From an uncultured Chloroflexota bacterium (GTDB taxonomy: Bacteria; Chloroflexota; Anaerolineae; Aggregatilineales; Phototrophicaceae), in NCBI GenBank assembly GCA_937870805.1, contig CALMZT010001092.1, positions 1 to 7,867 on the forward strand: 7,867 nucleotides of DNA, given 5' to 3'. Positions 1 through 5,581 of the stretch are shown in pieces. Numbering within the stretch: position 1 is the first letter of the stretch; every line of letters begins with the position of its first letter. The position numbers and the translations under genes are program-made. The notes below the pieces were generated by a model. That model did no database searches, was not told the origin of the DNA, and saw only the letters and a program-made list of their open reading frames with translations.

Positions 1-149
1 ATCCAGAAGGCGATTAAAAGGAGGAGCACATAAAGGGCGCGCGCAAAGTGGTGATCGACAACACCGCGCACCTGCCAAGCATGGAACGTCCAGCGGAGTT
101 CAATCGGATTCTCGATGAGTTTTTAGCGGGTTTGAAAGATTCGAACTAA
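1..149 (+). CDS. 3' end of an alpha/beta hydrolase gene, possibly frameshifted
   Basis: Only the C-terminal end of the gene is inside the window. From about base 18 the frame ending in TAA at 147-149 reads GARKVVIDNTAHLPSMERP followed by AEFNRILDEFLAGL. This is the usual end of alpha/beta-hydrolase-fold enzymes, in which the His of the 'AHLPSMERP' block is the catalytic-triad histidine. The substrate cannot be told from this part. That frame has a stop at 15-17, whereas frame 1 reads IQKAIK up to base 18, which also fits the family. One missing base in the A run at 16-19 would join the two halves, so this is either a real frameshift or a sequence error. The last 50 bases overlap the 3' end of the convergent gene on the minus strand. 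Confidence 0.7.
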
Positions 150-756
150 AAGTTGTATCACGCACGTAGACCTTAATCCCACCTTCATCGGTGAACAGCG
201 TGTCAGGGGGATAGCGCCGCGCGCGCGACGCTACCGACAAATCACCTACGCTCGCCGCAGCATTCAGCAGCAGCGCGATGAGCAGGATTTGTCCGAATGT
301 TGGCGGCAGAAAGAGAAGCAGCGCCGCGCCGCAGAGCGTCATCACCGACAGCGGCGTGAGCGACATGAGGATGTAGTCTCGGCGTGTGAGGAATTGTCCA
401 CGCTCGACGGTTGCGTAAAAATAGCCCCGCGCAAAGTTCAGCCGCGCGCCATAGCCCAAAACACGCAGCGCCGCCGTGTGCAGCAGTTCATGCAGCAGCA
501 TCGAGACCGCGATGATGACGATGCCAATGAGCCATTTTAGCCATTCAGGAATGAGAGGGTCGGGGAACAGTGCCAGCGGCGTGCCGAGTGCAACGTAAAA
601 CTGATAGGGCAGCCACAACAGCAGTGCGGCTATCCCCAGAGGCAGCAGCGCCAGCAGATTCCCCCAGAGAATCCAGTACCAGTCAGGTGTATTTCTCAGG
701 TCGTGGAATAAATCGGACTGCAAGACGTAACCGGGCGGTGCGCTATAGCTGTTCAC
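100..756 (-). CDS. DUF3267-type zincin-like membrane metallopeptidase
   Basis: A 218-residue integral membrane protein. Hydrophobic segments are visible at about residues 29-50, 74-93, 127-150 and 155-170. The metallopeptidase motif HELLH lies at 89-93 within a membrane segment. A later N-x6-GD stretch (N165 and G171-D172) is placed like the third metal-ligand region of DUF3267 and site-2-protease-like proteins. The expected role is a zinc-dependent intramembrane or membrane-bound peptidase, but no substrate is known and some family members are uncharacterised. Its ATG at 754-756 lies inside the end of the upstream LOG-family gene (about 14 bp overlap), which suggests translational coupling in a two-gene leftward operon. 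The 3' end overlaps the convergent hydrolase gene by 50 bp. Family assignment rests on the motif and hydropathy only. Confidence 0.75.
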   Translation of the reverse strand: MNSYSAPPGYVLQSDLFHDLRNTPDWYWILWGNLLALLPLGIAALLLWLPYQFYVALGTPLALFPDPLIPEWLKWLIGIVIIAVSMLLHELLHTAALRVLGYGARLNFARGYFYATVERGQFLTRRDYILMSLTPLSVMTLCGAALLLFLPPTFGQILLIALLLNAAASVGDLSVASRARRYPPDTLFTDEGGIKVYVRDTTFSSNLSNPLKTHRESD

Positions 757-1324
757 GCTTCAGCCACTTCGTCATCAGCGGCGGCTCATACACTTGCAGG
801 CGATCTAAAAGACGCGCAGGCTGCTCGTCAATCAAAATCAGGGTGCGATGCTCGGCGCGGATAAAACCTTCTTCTACGCTGAAGTCGATGAACGCCAGAA
901 ACTTGTCGAAGTAACCATCGGTATTGAGCATACACGCGGGCTTGCGATGATACCCCAATTGTGCCCACGTCACGATCTCACAAAACTCATCCAACGTGCC
1001 AAAGCCGCCGGGCAGCGCGATAAAAGCGTCGCTGAGGTCTGCCATCAGGGCTTTGCGTTCGTGCATCGAATTGACAACGTGCAAAGTCGTCAAGCTGTTA
1101 TGTTCGGTTTCTTTTTCCACCAACGCCGTCGGAATTACGCCGATGACATTGCCGCCTGCGTTGAGCGCCGCATCTGCCACGATGCCCATCAGTCCGGCAC
1201 GCCCGCCGCCATACACCAGTTCATAGCCGCGTTCAGCGATTTCGGTACCGATGGCACACGCCGCCGCCGTATAGATCGGATTGACACCGCTTGCCGAACC
1301 ACAGAAGATACAGATACGCTTCAT
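743..1324 (-). CDS. LOG family (TIGR00730) nucleotide 5'-monophosphate phosphoribohydrolase
   Basis: A 193-residue Rossmann-fold protein of typical LOG-family length. Visible motifs are an N-terminal strand with CGSASG (residues 8-13), the glycine-rich GGGRAGLMG (39-47), MHERK (87-91) with the conserved Arg90, and the diagnostic PGGFGTLDE (105-113), whose Glu113 matches the catalytic glutamate of the PGGxGTxxE motif. Family members cleave the N-glycosidic bond of nucleoside 5'-monophosphates, releasing base and ribose 5-phosphate. Plant and some bacterial members activate cytokinins this way, while others act in purine nucleotide salvage. The sequence does not decide between these. A GAGG lies 2 bases before the ATG, closer than ideal. 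A tiny reading frame of five codons (ATG at about 1340) ends in a TGA overlapping this start codon. The downstream membrane peptidase gene overlaps its 3' end. Confidence 0.9.
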   Translation of the reverse strand: MKRICIFCGSASGVNPIYTAAACAIGTEIAERGYELVYGGGRAGLMGIVADAALNAGGNVIGVIPTALVEKETEHNSLTTLHVVNSMHERKALMADLSDAFIALPGGFGTLDEFCEIVTWAQLGYHRKPACMLNTDGYFDKFLAFIDFSVEEGFIRAEHRTLILIDEQPARLLDRLQVYEPPLMTKWLKREQL

Positions 1325-1361
1325 AACCTCAGCTTCATGATTTGTTGAACAGTTGGATTAT

Positions 1362-1392
1362 TTTATAGCACAATTTATGTCTAAAATATCAA
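1362..1392 (-). promoter_or_regulatory. Candidate promoter of the LOG/zincin operon
   Basis: Read on the minus strand there is TTGATA (1392-1387), a 19-base spacer and TATAAA (1367-1362). TGC stands directly before the -10 element, giving an extended -10 (TGCTATAAA). The site lies about 38 bases upstream of the LOG-family ATG in an AT-rich stretch. The long spacer is partly compensated by the TG extension. A similar TGCTATA element precedes the gene at 7012. This is a by-eye match only. Confidence 0.45.
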
Positions 1393-1459
1393 CCACTTTT
1401 TAAATCTGTAGGAAATTTAGGTAAACAAGGCGTGTTGGGGAAGGGTCGGGGCAGACTGA

Positions 1460-1483
1460 TGTGTTCTCAGGCATCAAGATAAG
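1460..1483 (+). repeat. Left terminal inverted repeat of the IS (24-bp perfect core)
   Basis: The sequence begins TGTGTTCTCAGGCATC and ends AAGATAAG. It is the exact reverse complement of 2671-2694. Weaker matching continues outward to 1448. Confidence 0.9.
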
Positions 1484-1500
1484 GCTTAACGCTTTTTGAA

Positions 1501-1550
1501 GACATGGTATTCTCTCTTTGAAGTACAACCAACAAGGAGAGAACCATGTC
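1501..1550 (+). promoter_or_regulatory. Hairpin sequestering the transposase ribosome binding site and start codon
   Basis: The left arm at 1501-1520 (GACATGGT, then TCTCTC, then TTG) is complementary to 1533-1550 (CAAGGAGAGAACCATGTC). There is a two-base bulge and one mismatch, and the loop is 12 bases. The right arm contains the ribosome binding site AAGGAGA (1534-1540) and the transposase ATG (1546-1548). An mRNA that starts outside the element would fold this arm and block initiation. This is a known defence of several IS elements (for example IS10, IS50 and IS231A) against activation by read-through from neighbouring genes. The role here is inferred from position and pairing. Confidence 0.7.
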
Positions 1551-2680
1551 TCAGAAAAAGTCTAGCAAACGCTATGCGGAAATTCAAAACTTGCTCACAC
1601 TCTACGCCCAAGAAGCCAATGAGTGGGCACAGTTCAGCCAACGGGAAACGCGCCTCACTGCCCCGTATTTTGTGCAAACGTTGGTGCTGGGTTGGCTCAA
1701 GAACAAAAAGGCAAGCTTGAATGAATTAGCGCACGCTGCCCAAGATTTAGGGCTTCAGATTACAGGCTCGGCTTTACAGGAACGGATGGATCAGCCAGCG
1801 CTGCTGCTGTTGGCAGGGGTTTTGCATTTAGCGCTGAAGCAGTTGCGCAAAGCGTGCCCCTTACCCCTCAACCTTTTAGCGCCATTTGGCGGCATTTATA
1901 TCAGCGATAGTAGTCAAATTGCCCTTCCCCAAGCTTTAGCAGCGCTCTTTCAGGGCAACAAGGGCAATAGTATGCTCAAACTGCAAGTGGTGTGGGATGT
2001 ATCTGCATGGCAATCTGGCAGCGCTGGAGGTGCAAGACGGCAAAACGCCTGACCAACAGAGTCACCTCCATATCAGCCACGCGCAAGCGGGAACGCTGCA
2101 ACTGTTCGATCTGGGGTATTTCAAACAGGAGTATCTACGCGATATCGCTGCGAAGGTGCTTTTTTCGTTTCCCGTTATCAATCGCAAACCGCGCTGTATG
2201 TGCCTGAAACGGGCAGCGCTTTTGAATTGCTAGCGCGGCTGAAAGCGTTGGCAGCGCCTGAAGCGGAATACAAGGTTTTATTGGGGGGACGAGTGCAACT
2301 GCCCCTGCGGCTCTTCGTGCGGCGTTTATCGCCAAAAGCGGCGGACGCCCGACGACGGAAAGCGAAAAAGAAGGCAAAAAAACAAGGGCAAAGCTGTAGT
2401 GCCGCCTATCGCTTCTTACTGGGCTGGGATATCCTTTTGAGCAATCTGCCCCCAGAGACGTGGGGGTTGCCACAGGTTTTTGATCTTTATCGCATCCGCT
2501 TTCAGCTTGAATGGCTGTTTCGGACTTGGAAAGACCAACTGGGGGTCGATGAGCTAGGCGACTGGCTGTGGCGCTTGGCTACAACGCTTAGAAGAAGATT
2601 TTCAAGCCTTTGGTCGCAAAACCCAACGCCGAAAATCCCCTTCTACGGCTCAAGTGATCTATAATTGGGGCTTATCTTGA
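1546..2680 (+). pseudogene. IS4-type DDE transposase, broken by two frameshifts and a probable internal deletion
   Basis: Translation from ATG 1546, preceded by AAGGAGA, gives a continuous transposase N terminus with the first catalytic Asp in YISDSSQI. Near 1997 homology passes to the next frame (YLHGNLAALEVQDG, then the second Asp in LFDLGYF), as if one base were gained. Near 2155 it returns to the first frame (GAFFVSRYQ), as if one base were lost. The third acidic residue is in YRIRFQLEWLFRTWK, which fits the IS4 signature Y-x2-R-x3-E-x6-K. After DELGDW (about 2563) the frame runs into unrelated residues, while the next frame resumes with WLQRLEEDFQAFGRKTQRR and ends YNWGLS with TGA at 2678-2680, inside the right inverted repeat. 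Related transposases have several dozen more residues here, so an internal deletion is likely. A functional protein is not expected. The family is clear but the exact lesions are by-eye estimates. Confidence 0.85.
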
Positions 2681-2694
2681 TGCCTGAGAACACA
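2671..2694 (-). repeat. Right terminal inverted repeat of the IS (24-bp perfect core)
   Basis: This is the exact reverse complement of 1460-1483. It begins CTTATCTTGATGCC and contains the transposase stop codon at 2678-2680. Weaker matching continues outward to 2706. Confidence 0.9.
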
Positions 2695-2722
2695 CAGGTT
2701 CGCCCCTTTAAATTACTGTTCT

Positions 2723-4291
2723 TTATTGCACAGTGATTGCCAGCGGCGTAAAGGGTACGTAAATCCATGCGCCGCCGCCGTCAATCGCGTAGTTTTCGCA
2801 GGTGATGGTGGCAGTGCCTGCGTTGGCGGCTTCCAGCGTCACCGTGAGCACGGTGCCCGTCGCGTTGACAGGCGAACTCTGCGTGACTTCGTAGTACACG
2901 TAGTCCGTGTGGTCGAAGTTGTACTCTCCGACCTGCGGATCGCTGAACAGCGCACCGGCTGCTACATCGCTTCCGACCAGAACATCGTCGCTAGAGAGCC
3001 AGCAGTCCACGACAAAGCCATACATCGCGACAGGGTTGTTGACCACGAGGTCAACTGGGATGGTGCTGCCCACCGCGACCACTGTTGCCGCGGTGAACCC
3101 ATAGGAGCCAGCGGTGCTCAAGCCGGGCGCAGACGCGGGCGGCTGCTGAATAGGCGGCTGCGCAGGGGGCACTTCAACAGGCGGTGCAGCAGGGGGAACT
3201 TCAGCGGGCGGCGCGACTACAGGAGGCTGTGCGGGCACTTCAGGCTGTGGCAGCACGATGACAGTAGGCACGATGGTGGGCACAGGCGCTTGCGTCGGGA
3301 CTTCAGCAGGCGGCTGTGGCGCGCCTCCGCCAACGGTGACGCGATAGATACCATTCGCCTGAATGACCGCCGCGACTTCATCCTGAATGACGCCGATAAG
3401 ATCATTGCCATCGACGCCGTAAAGCTGTTGAAGCAGCCCCGGCTCGACCTCAATCGTGCCAATTGCCTGACCATTGCTCAGCGCGGGTGTGCCTGTCGCG
3501 TCGGTGACAAAGAGACCGAAATCACGGGCAGCCCGCAGCAGTTCACGGGTGAAAGGATGCACATTGAGGGCATCAACGTTCAGGTTGCGCGGCAAGGCAA
3601 AGCGCGCTCCCATCGGCACACCGTTACCGCTGACATCCGTCCCCGACGATTCACTACCGACAGCAGGAGCCACAAAGCCGTTCGGGTCGATCATCCAGCT
3701 AGGGATATGCAGGCTCAAGGCGTGGTTGATCGTGCGGTTGGGGTCAAGCTGACCGGCTGCACTGAGGAAGTCTTCAGTGATGACCATGCCGTTCGTATTG
3801 GCAACACCCGAAGCTGTCACGCGGCGGTTCGGACGATCTGTGACGCCGTTGCCGTTCAGCGGATAGGCGACCATTCCGCCCGCCTGCATCGTCGTGGGCG
3901 AGAGCCACACCGCAGCATACAGTTCATAAACCATGCCTGTGCCGTAGTGCATCACTGCAAGATGACCATCTTCGGCAACGGCGGGAACGGCGTAGGTCGG
4001 GATGGGCCATTGTTCGACACGTCCACTGTAGGTATTGGTAATCGTCACCAGCGGCACATCAACGCCCGCCGGAACACGATAAACGGGAGACGCCCATTCC
4101 GTCATGCCTTGACGGAAAGTACCAAGGCGTCCTTCAAACGTATAAGCCGCATCACCTGGAACAGGGCTGTGGAAAGCATTACTACCACTATAAACACCAG
4201 AACCCGTTTGCGCGCTGACAATTCCACCTTGCAAAGCTACCAGTACAATAACTGCCACTGCCAAAAGCAGGGCATTAAATTTGCGATTCAT
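2723..4291 (-). CDS. Secreted two-domain protein with proline-rich linker and C-terminal cohesin-like domain
   Basis: A 522-residue exported protein of unknown exact function. Residues 1-27 form a signal peptide (basic N terminus, long hydrophobic core, VSA before the likely cleavage site). Residues about 30-320 form a globular domain with the blocks HLAVMHYGTGMVYELYAA (110-127), TINHALSLHIP (187-197) and PMGARFALP (226-234). This pattern resembles a family of uncharacterised secreted proteins in Actinobacteria and Chloroflexi, recalled rather than searched. Residues about 322-391 are rich in Pro, Ala, Val and Glu, a typical extracellular linker. Residues about 395-522 look like a cohesin or carbohydrate-binding-type beta sandwich (IPVDLVVNNP, YGFVVD, GTVLTVTLEAANAGTATITC). 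They hold the protein's only two cysteines (430 and 498), which could form a disulfide. No catalytic motif was recognised. AGAGGA lies 9 bases before the ATG. The gene's 3' side abuts the insertion sequence. Confidence 0.85.
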   Translation of the reverse strand: MNRKFNALLLAVAVIVLVALQGGIVSAQTGSGVYSGSNAFHSPVPGDAAYTFEGRLGTFRQGMTEWASPVYRVPAGVDVPLVTITNTYSGRVEQWPIPTYAVPAVAEDGHLAVMHYGTGMVYELYAAVWLSPTTMQAGGMVAYPLNGNGVTDRPNRRVTASGVANTNGMVITEDFLSAAGQLDPNRTINHALSLHIPSWMIDPNGFVAPAVGSESSGTDVSGNGVPMGARFALPRNLNVDALNVHPFTRELLRAARDFGLFVTDATGTPALSNGQAIGTIEVEPGLLQQLYGVDGNDLIGVIQDEVAAVIQANGIYRVTVGGGAPQPPAEVPTQAPVPTIVPTVIVLPQPEVPAQPPVVAPPAEVPPAAPPVEVPPAQPPIQQPPASAPGLSTAGSYGFTAATVVAVGSTIPVDLVVNNPVAMYGFVVDCWLSSDDVLVGSDVAAGALFSDPQVGEYNFDHTDYVYYEVTQSSPVNATGTVLTVTLEAANAGTATITCENYAIDGGGAWIYVPFTPLAITVQ

Positions 4292-4339
4292 AACCTTAAA
4301 TCCTCTACACTCTCATTCGTGGAAAACTTTACTTTTTTC

Positions 4340-4356
4340 ACACTTGTCAGAAGTGT
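4340..4356. promoter_or_regulatory. Short palindrome upstream of the secreted-protein gene
   Basis: ACACTT (4340-4345) and AAGTGT (4351-4356) form a perfect 6-bp inverted repeat around GTCAG, about 49 bases upstream of the leftward start codon. On the minus strand TATACA (4359-4354) overlaps it and could be a -10 element, but no matching -35 was found. It could be an operator or a small 5' UTR hairpin. The rest of 4292-4470 is AT-rich with no gene or clear promoter visible. Confidence 0.25.
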
Positions 4357-4470
4357 ATAGTTTTGGTTTTAGAACGTATAGGCGACGTTGGTACTCCGTT
4401 ACAAAAGTACTATGAATTCCGTTATCTGTTATTAAATACCTTACTCTTAACAAATTGTGGGGTGTGGAAG

Positions 4471-4639
4471 TCACCTTATGCATCCGTTCGCGGTTGTGGA
4501 CGCTGGCAGTTCTGCCAGCTATGTGATTTGGAAACCCGTGAACGGGTTGAGTGCGGCGCTTTTTCAACCTCTTCAGAGGTTTACCCATTCGCTGCTAGCT
4601 CTGGGTTTTGAACCCAGAGCAGTAAACTGCGTAAGGTGA
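4471..4639 (+). ncRNA. Candidate structured RNA: closed multi-hairpin element upstream of kduD
   Basis: A 12-bp stem closes the element: TCACCTTATGCA (4471-4482) pairs with TGCGTAAGGTGA (4628-4639), with one G-U pair (T4479 with G4631). Inside are a small CCG-TTCG-CGG hairpin (4484-4493), GCTGGCAG/CTGCCAGC with a 2-base loop (4502-4519), AACCCGT/ACGGGTT (4533-4548), an arm GCGGCG/CGCTGC (4553-4558 with 4590-4595, one G-U) carrying AACCTCT/AGAGGTT (4566-4581), and GCTCTGGGTT/AACCCAGAGC (4598-4620). The last arm has an alternative partner, GCAGT/ACTGC (4619-4630). Both G-U pairs would be A-C mismatches in a minus-strand transcript, so plus-strand transcription is favoured. Two- and three-base loops would open by a pair or two in RNA. 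No intrinsic terminator follows and kduD starts 103 bases downstream, so a leader or riboswitch-like element is possible. No known RNA class was recognised. A DNA-level role (cruciform, protein binding) is the alternative. Confidence 0.55.
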
Positions 4640-4704
4640 GTATAGAAATCATATTGCGTTGCAACAAGCTGCATTGTGCTGATTAAAAAAGTACGGTATT
4701 TGTT

Positions 4705-4727
4705 ATGGTTGATACTGCGCCAACCAT
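4705..4727. promoter_or_regulatory. Inverted repeat just upstream of the kduD ribosome binding site
   Basis: ATGGTTG (4705-4711) and CAACCAT (4721-4727) are perfect 7-bp arms around a 9-base centre. They end 4 bases before the ribosome binding site AAAGGA (4731-4736). This could be a repressor operator or a 5' UTR hairpin for kduD. A weak promoter-like pair, TTGTGC (4674-4679) and TATTTG (4697-4702) with a 17-base spacer, lies just upstream. Function is inferred from position only. Confidence 0.35.
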
Positions 4728-4742
4728 CACAAAGGACTAAGC

Positions 4743-5495
4743 ATGTTTGATCTCACGGGGAAAGCTGCCATCGTGACAGGAGCAAGTCGAGGCATCGGTG
4801 CTGCCATCGCTATCGGCTTGGCGCGGGCGGGCGCGGACGTGCTGTTGGTCAGTCGTTCTGCGCCGAAAGACGACGTGGCTGCCGCGCTCGACGCTGCCGG
4901 ACAGCGTTACGCACATCACAGCGCTGACTTGAGCCACGTTGAGAGCATTGAAACCACGATTGCGGCGGCGATGGAACACTTCGGGCGCGTTGACATTCTC
5001 GTGAATAACGCGGGCATCGTGAGACGCGGCTCATTCCTGGATCACACGCTCGCCGAATGGGAGGAAGTGCTCACCACGAATCTCACCGTTCCGGTCTTTC
5101 TGGCGCAAGCGGCTGCCCGTCAAATGTTGATCCAGGAAAGCGGCGGTAAAATTGTCAACATCTGCTCGATGCTAAGTTTTCAGGGCGGCATCAATCTGTT
5201 GGGCTATGCCGCTTCCAAACATGGCATCGCAGGAGCAACGAAGCTGATGGCGAATGAACTGGCGAAGCACAACATCAACGTGAACGGACTCGCGCCGGGT
5301 TACATCGACACCGATCTTACCCAGGCGTTGCAGCGTGACGAAGCACGTTTTCAAGCCCTTTCGGCGCGCATTCCGCGCGGAAAATGGGGCAAGCCGGAAG
5401 ATTTGGTCGGCGCGGCGGTCTTCCTGTGCAGCGCCGCCTCCGATTACATGCATGGGCATATCCTGTGCGTCGATGGGGGCTGGCTGTCAAGCTGA
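4743..5495 (+). CDS. kduD: 2-dehydro-3-deoxy-D-gluconate 5-dehydrogenase (KduD-type SDR)
   Basis: A 250-residue classical short-chain dehydrogenase. It has the cofactor motif TGASRGIG (12-19), NNAG (88-91), and the catalytic set Asn113, Ser142, Tyr155 and Lys159 (YAASK). The KduD-specific stretches are striking: SMLSFQGGI (142-150), LMANELAKHNINVN (168-181), RIPRGKWGKPEDLVGA (209-224), ASDYMHGH and VDGGWL near the end, which closely follow E. coli KduD as recalled. KduD interconverts 2,5-diketo-3-deoxygluconate and 2-keto-3-deoxygluconate with NAD(H), in the cytoplasm, during pectin, alginate-type or other uronate breakdown. AAAGGA lies 6 bases before the ATG. No kduI, kdgK or transporter gene is in the window, so it is a stand-alone gene here. 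A different 3-oxo sugar acid dehydrogenase of the same subfamily cannot be excluded. Confidence 0.85.
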   Translation: MFDLTGKAAIVTGASRGIGAAIAIGLARAGADVLLVSRSAPKDDVAAALDAAGQRYAHHSADLSHVESIETTIAAAMEHFGRVDILVNNAGIVRRGSFLDHTLAEWEEVLTTNLTVPVFLAQAAARQMLIQESGGKIVNICSMLSFQGGINLLGYAASKHGIAGATKLMANELAKHNINVNGLAPGYIDTDLTQALQRDEARFQALSARIPRGKWGKPEDLVGAAVFLCSAASDYMHGHILCVDGGWLSS

Positions 5496-5518
5496 TGCCA
5501 GCGTAGAGGAATCGTCGG

Positions 5519-5547
5519 TTGACCAGCCGTGTTGTATTTGCTAAATT
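5519..5547 (+). promoter_or_regulatory. Promoter of the L,D-transpeptidase gene
   Basis: TTGACC (5519-5524), a 17-base spacer and TAAATT (5542-5547) form a good sigma-70-like promoter in the 86-base gap after kduD. Transcription would start at about 5554, giving a short leader of about 28 bases before the ATG at 5582. Since the TTG at 5519 is part of the -35 box, it is unlikely to be the start codon of the downstream gene. Confidence 0.55.
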
Positions 5548-5581
5548 TGTGTGCTGTATGAAATTTGGTGCAAGAGTTCCT

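Larger units (their letters stand above)
1448..2706 (+). mobile_element. IS4-family-like insertion sequence, transposase inactivated
   Basis: A roughly 1.26 kb element is bounded by inverted repeats and contains one (broken) DDE transposase gene running rightward. The repeats are perfect over 24 bp (1460-1483 and 2671-2694). They continue imperfectly outward to GGGGC at 1448-1452 and GCCCC at 2702-2706, giving 31 of 36 positions matching. The true ends could be anywhere between the core and these outer positions. No target-site duplication could be recognised at either boundary. The element sits between the promoter region of the LOG operon and a point about 17 bp after the stop codon of the 522-residue secreted protein gene, so it may have displaced that gene's terminator. 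IS4 is suggested by the YREK signature in the transposase. Confidence 0.85.

Noticed and set aside
848..1348. A 166-residue plus-strand reading frame over the LOG gene
   Set aside because: This is a shadow of the clearly recognisable LOG-family gene on the other strand.
2153..2165. Programmed frameshift at the T6 run in the transposase
   Set aside because: The shift is one of three lesions in the gene, the site is not a clean slippery heptamer in the incoming frame, and no stimulatory structure is apparent. Decay is simpler.
2726..4360. A long 544-residue plus-strand reading frame opposite the secreted-protein gene
   Set aside because: Its translation is rich in Arg and His with low-complexity runs, typical of an antisense shadow. 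The minus-strand frame has a signal peptide, linker and recognisable domains.
4598..4620. tRNA T-arm-like sequence (CTGGG, 7-base loop, CCCAG)
   Set aside because: The loop is TTTTGAA rather than the TTCRANY pattern, and no acceptor, D or anticodon arms fit around it.
4502..4620. CRISPR array suggested by regularly spaced palindromes
   Set aside because: The hairpin sequences differ from one another, so there is no repeated unit, and no cas gene is present.
4457..4639. A 60-residue plus-strand reading frame (and others at 4363-4611 and 4313-4588 on the minus strand) in the gap before kduD
   Set aside because: They run through the hairpin element, have no ribosome binding site and show no protein-like pattern. 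The palindromic DNA itself explains them.
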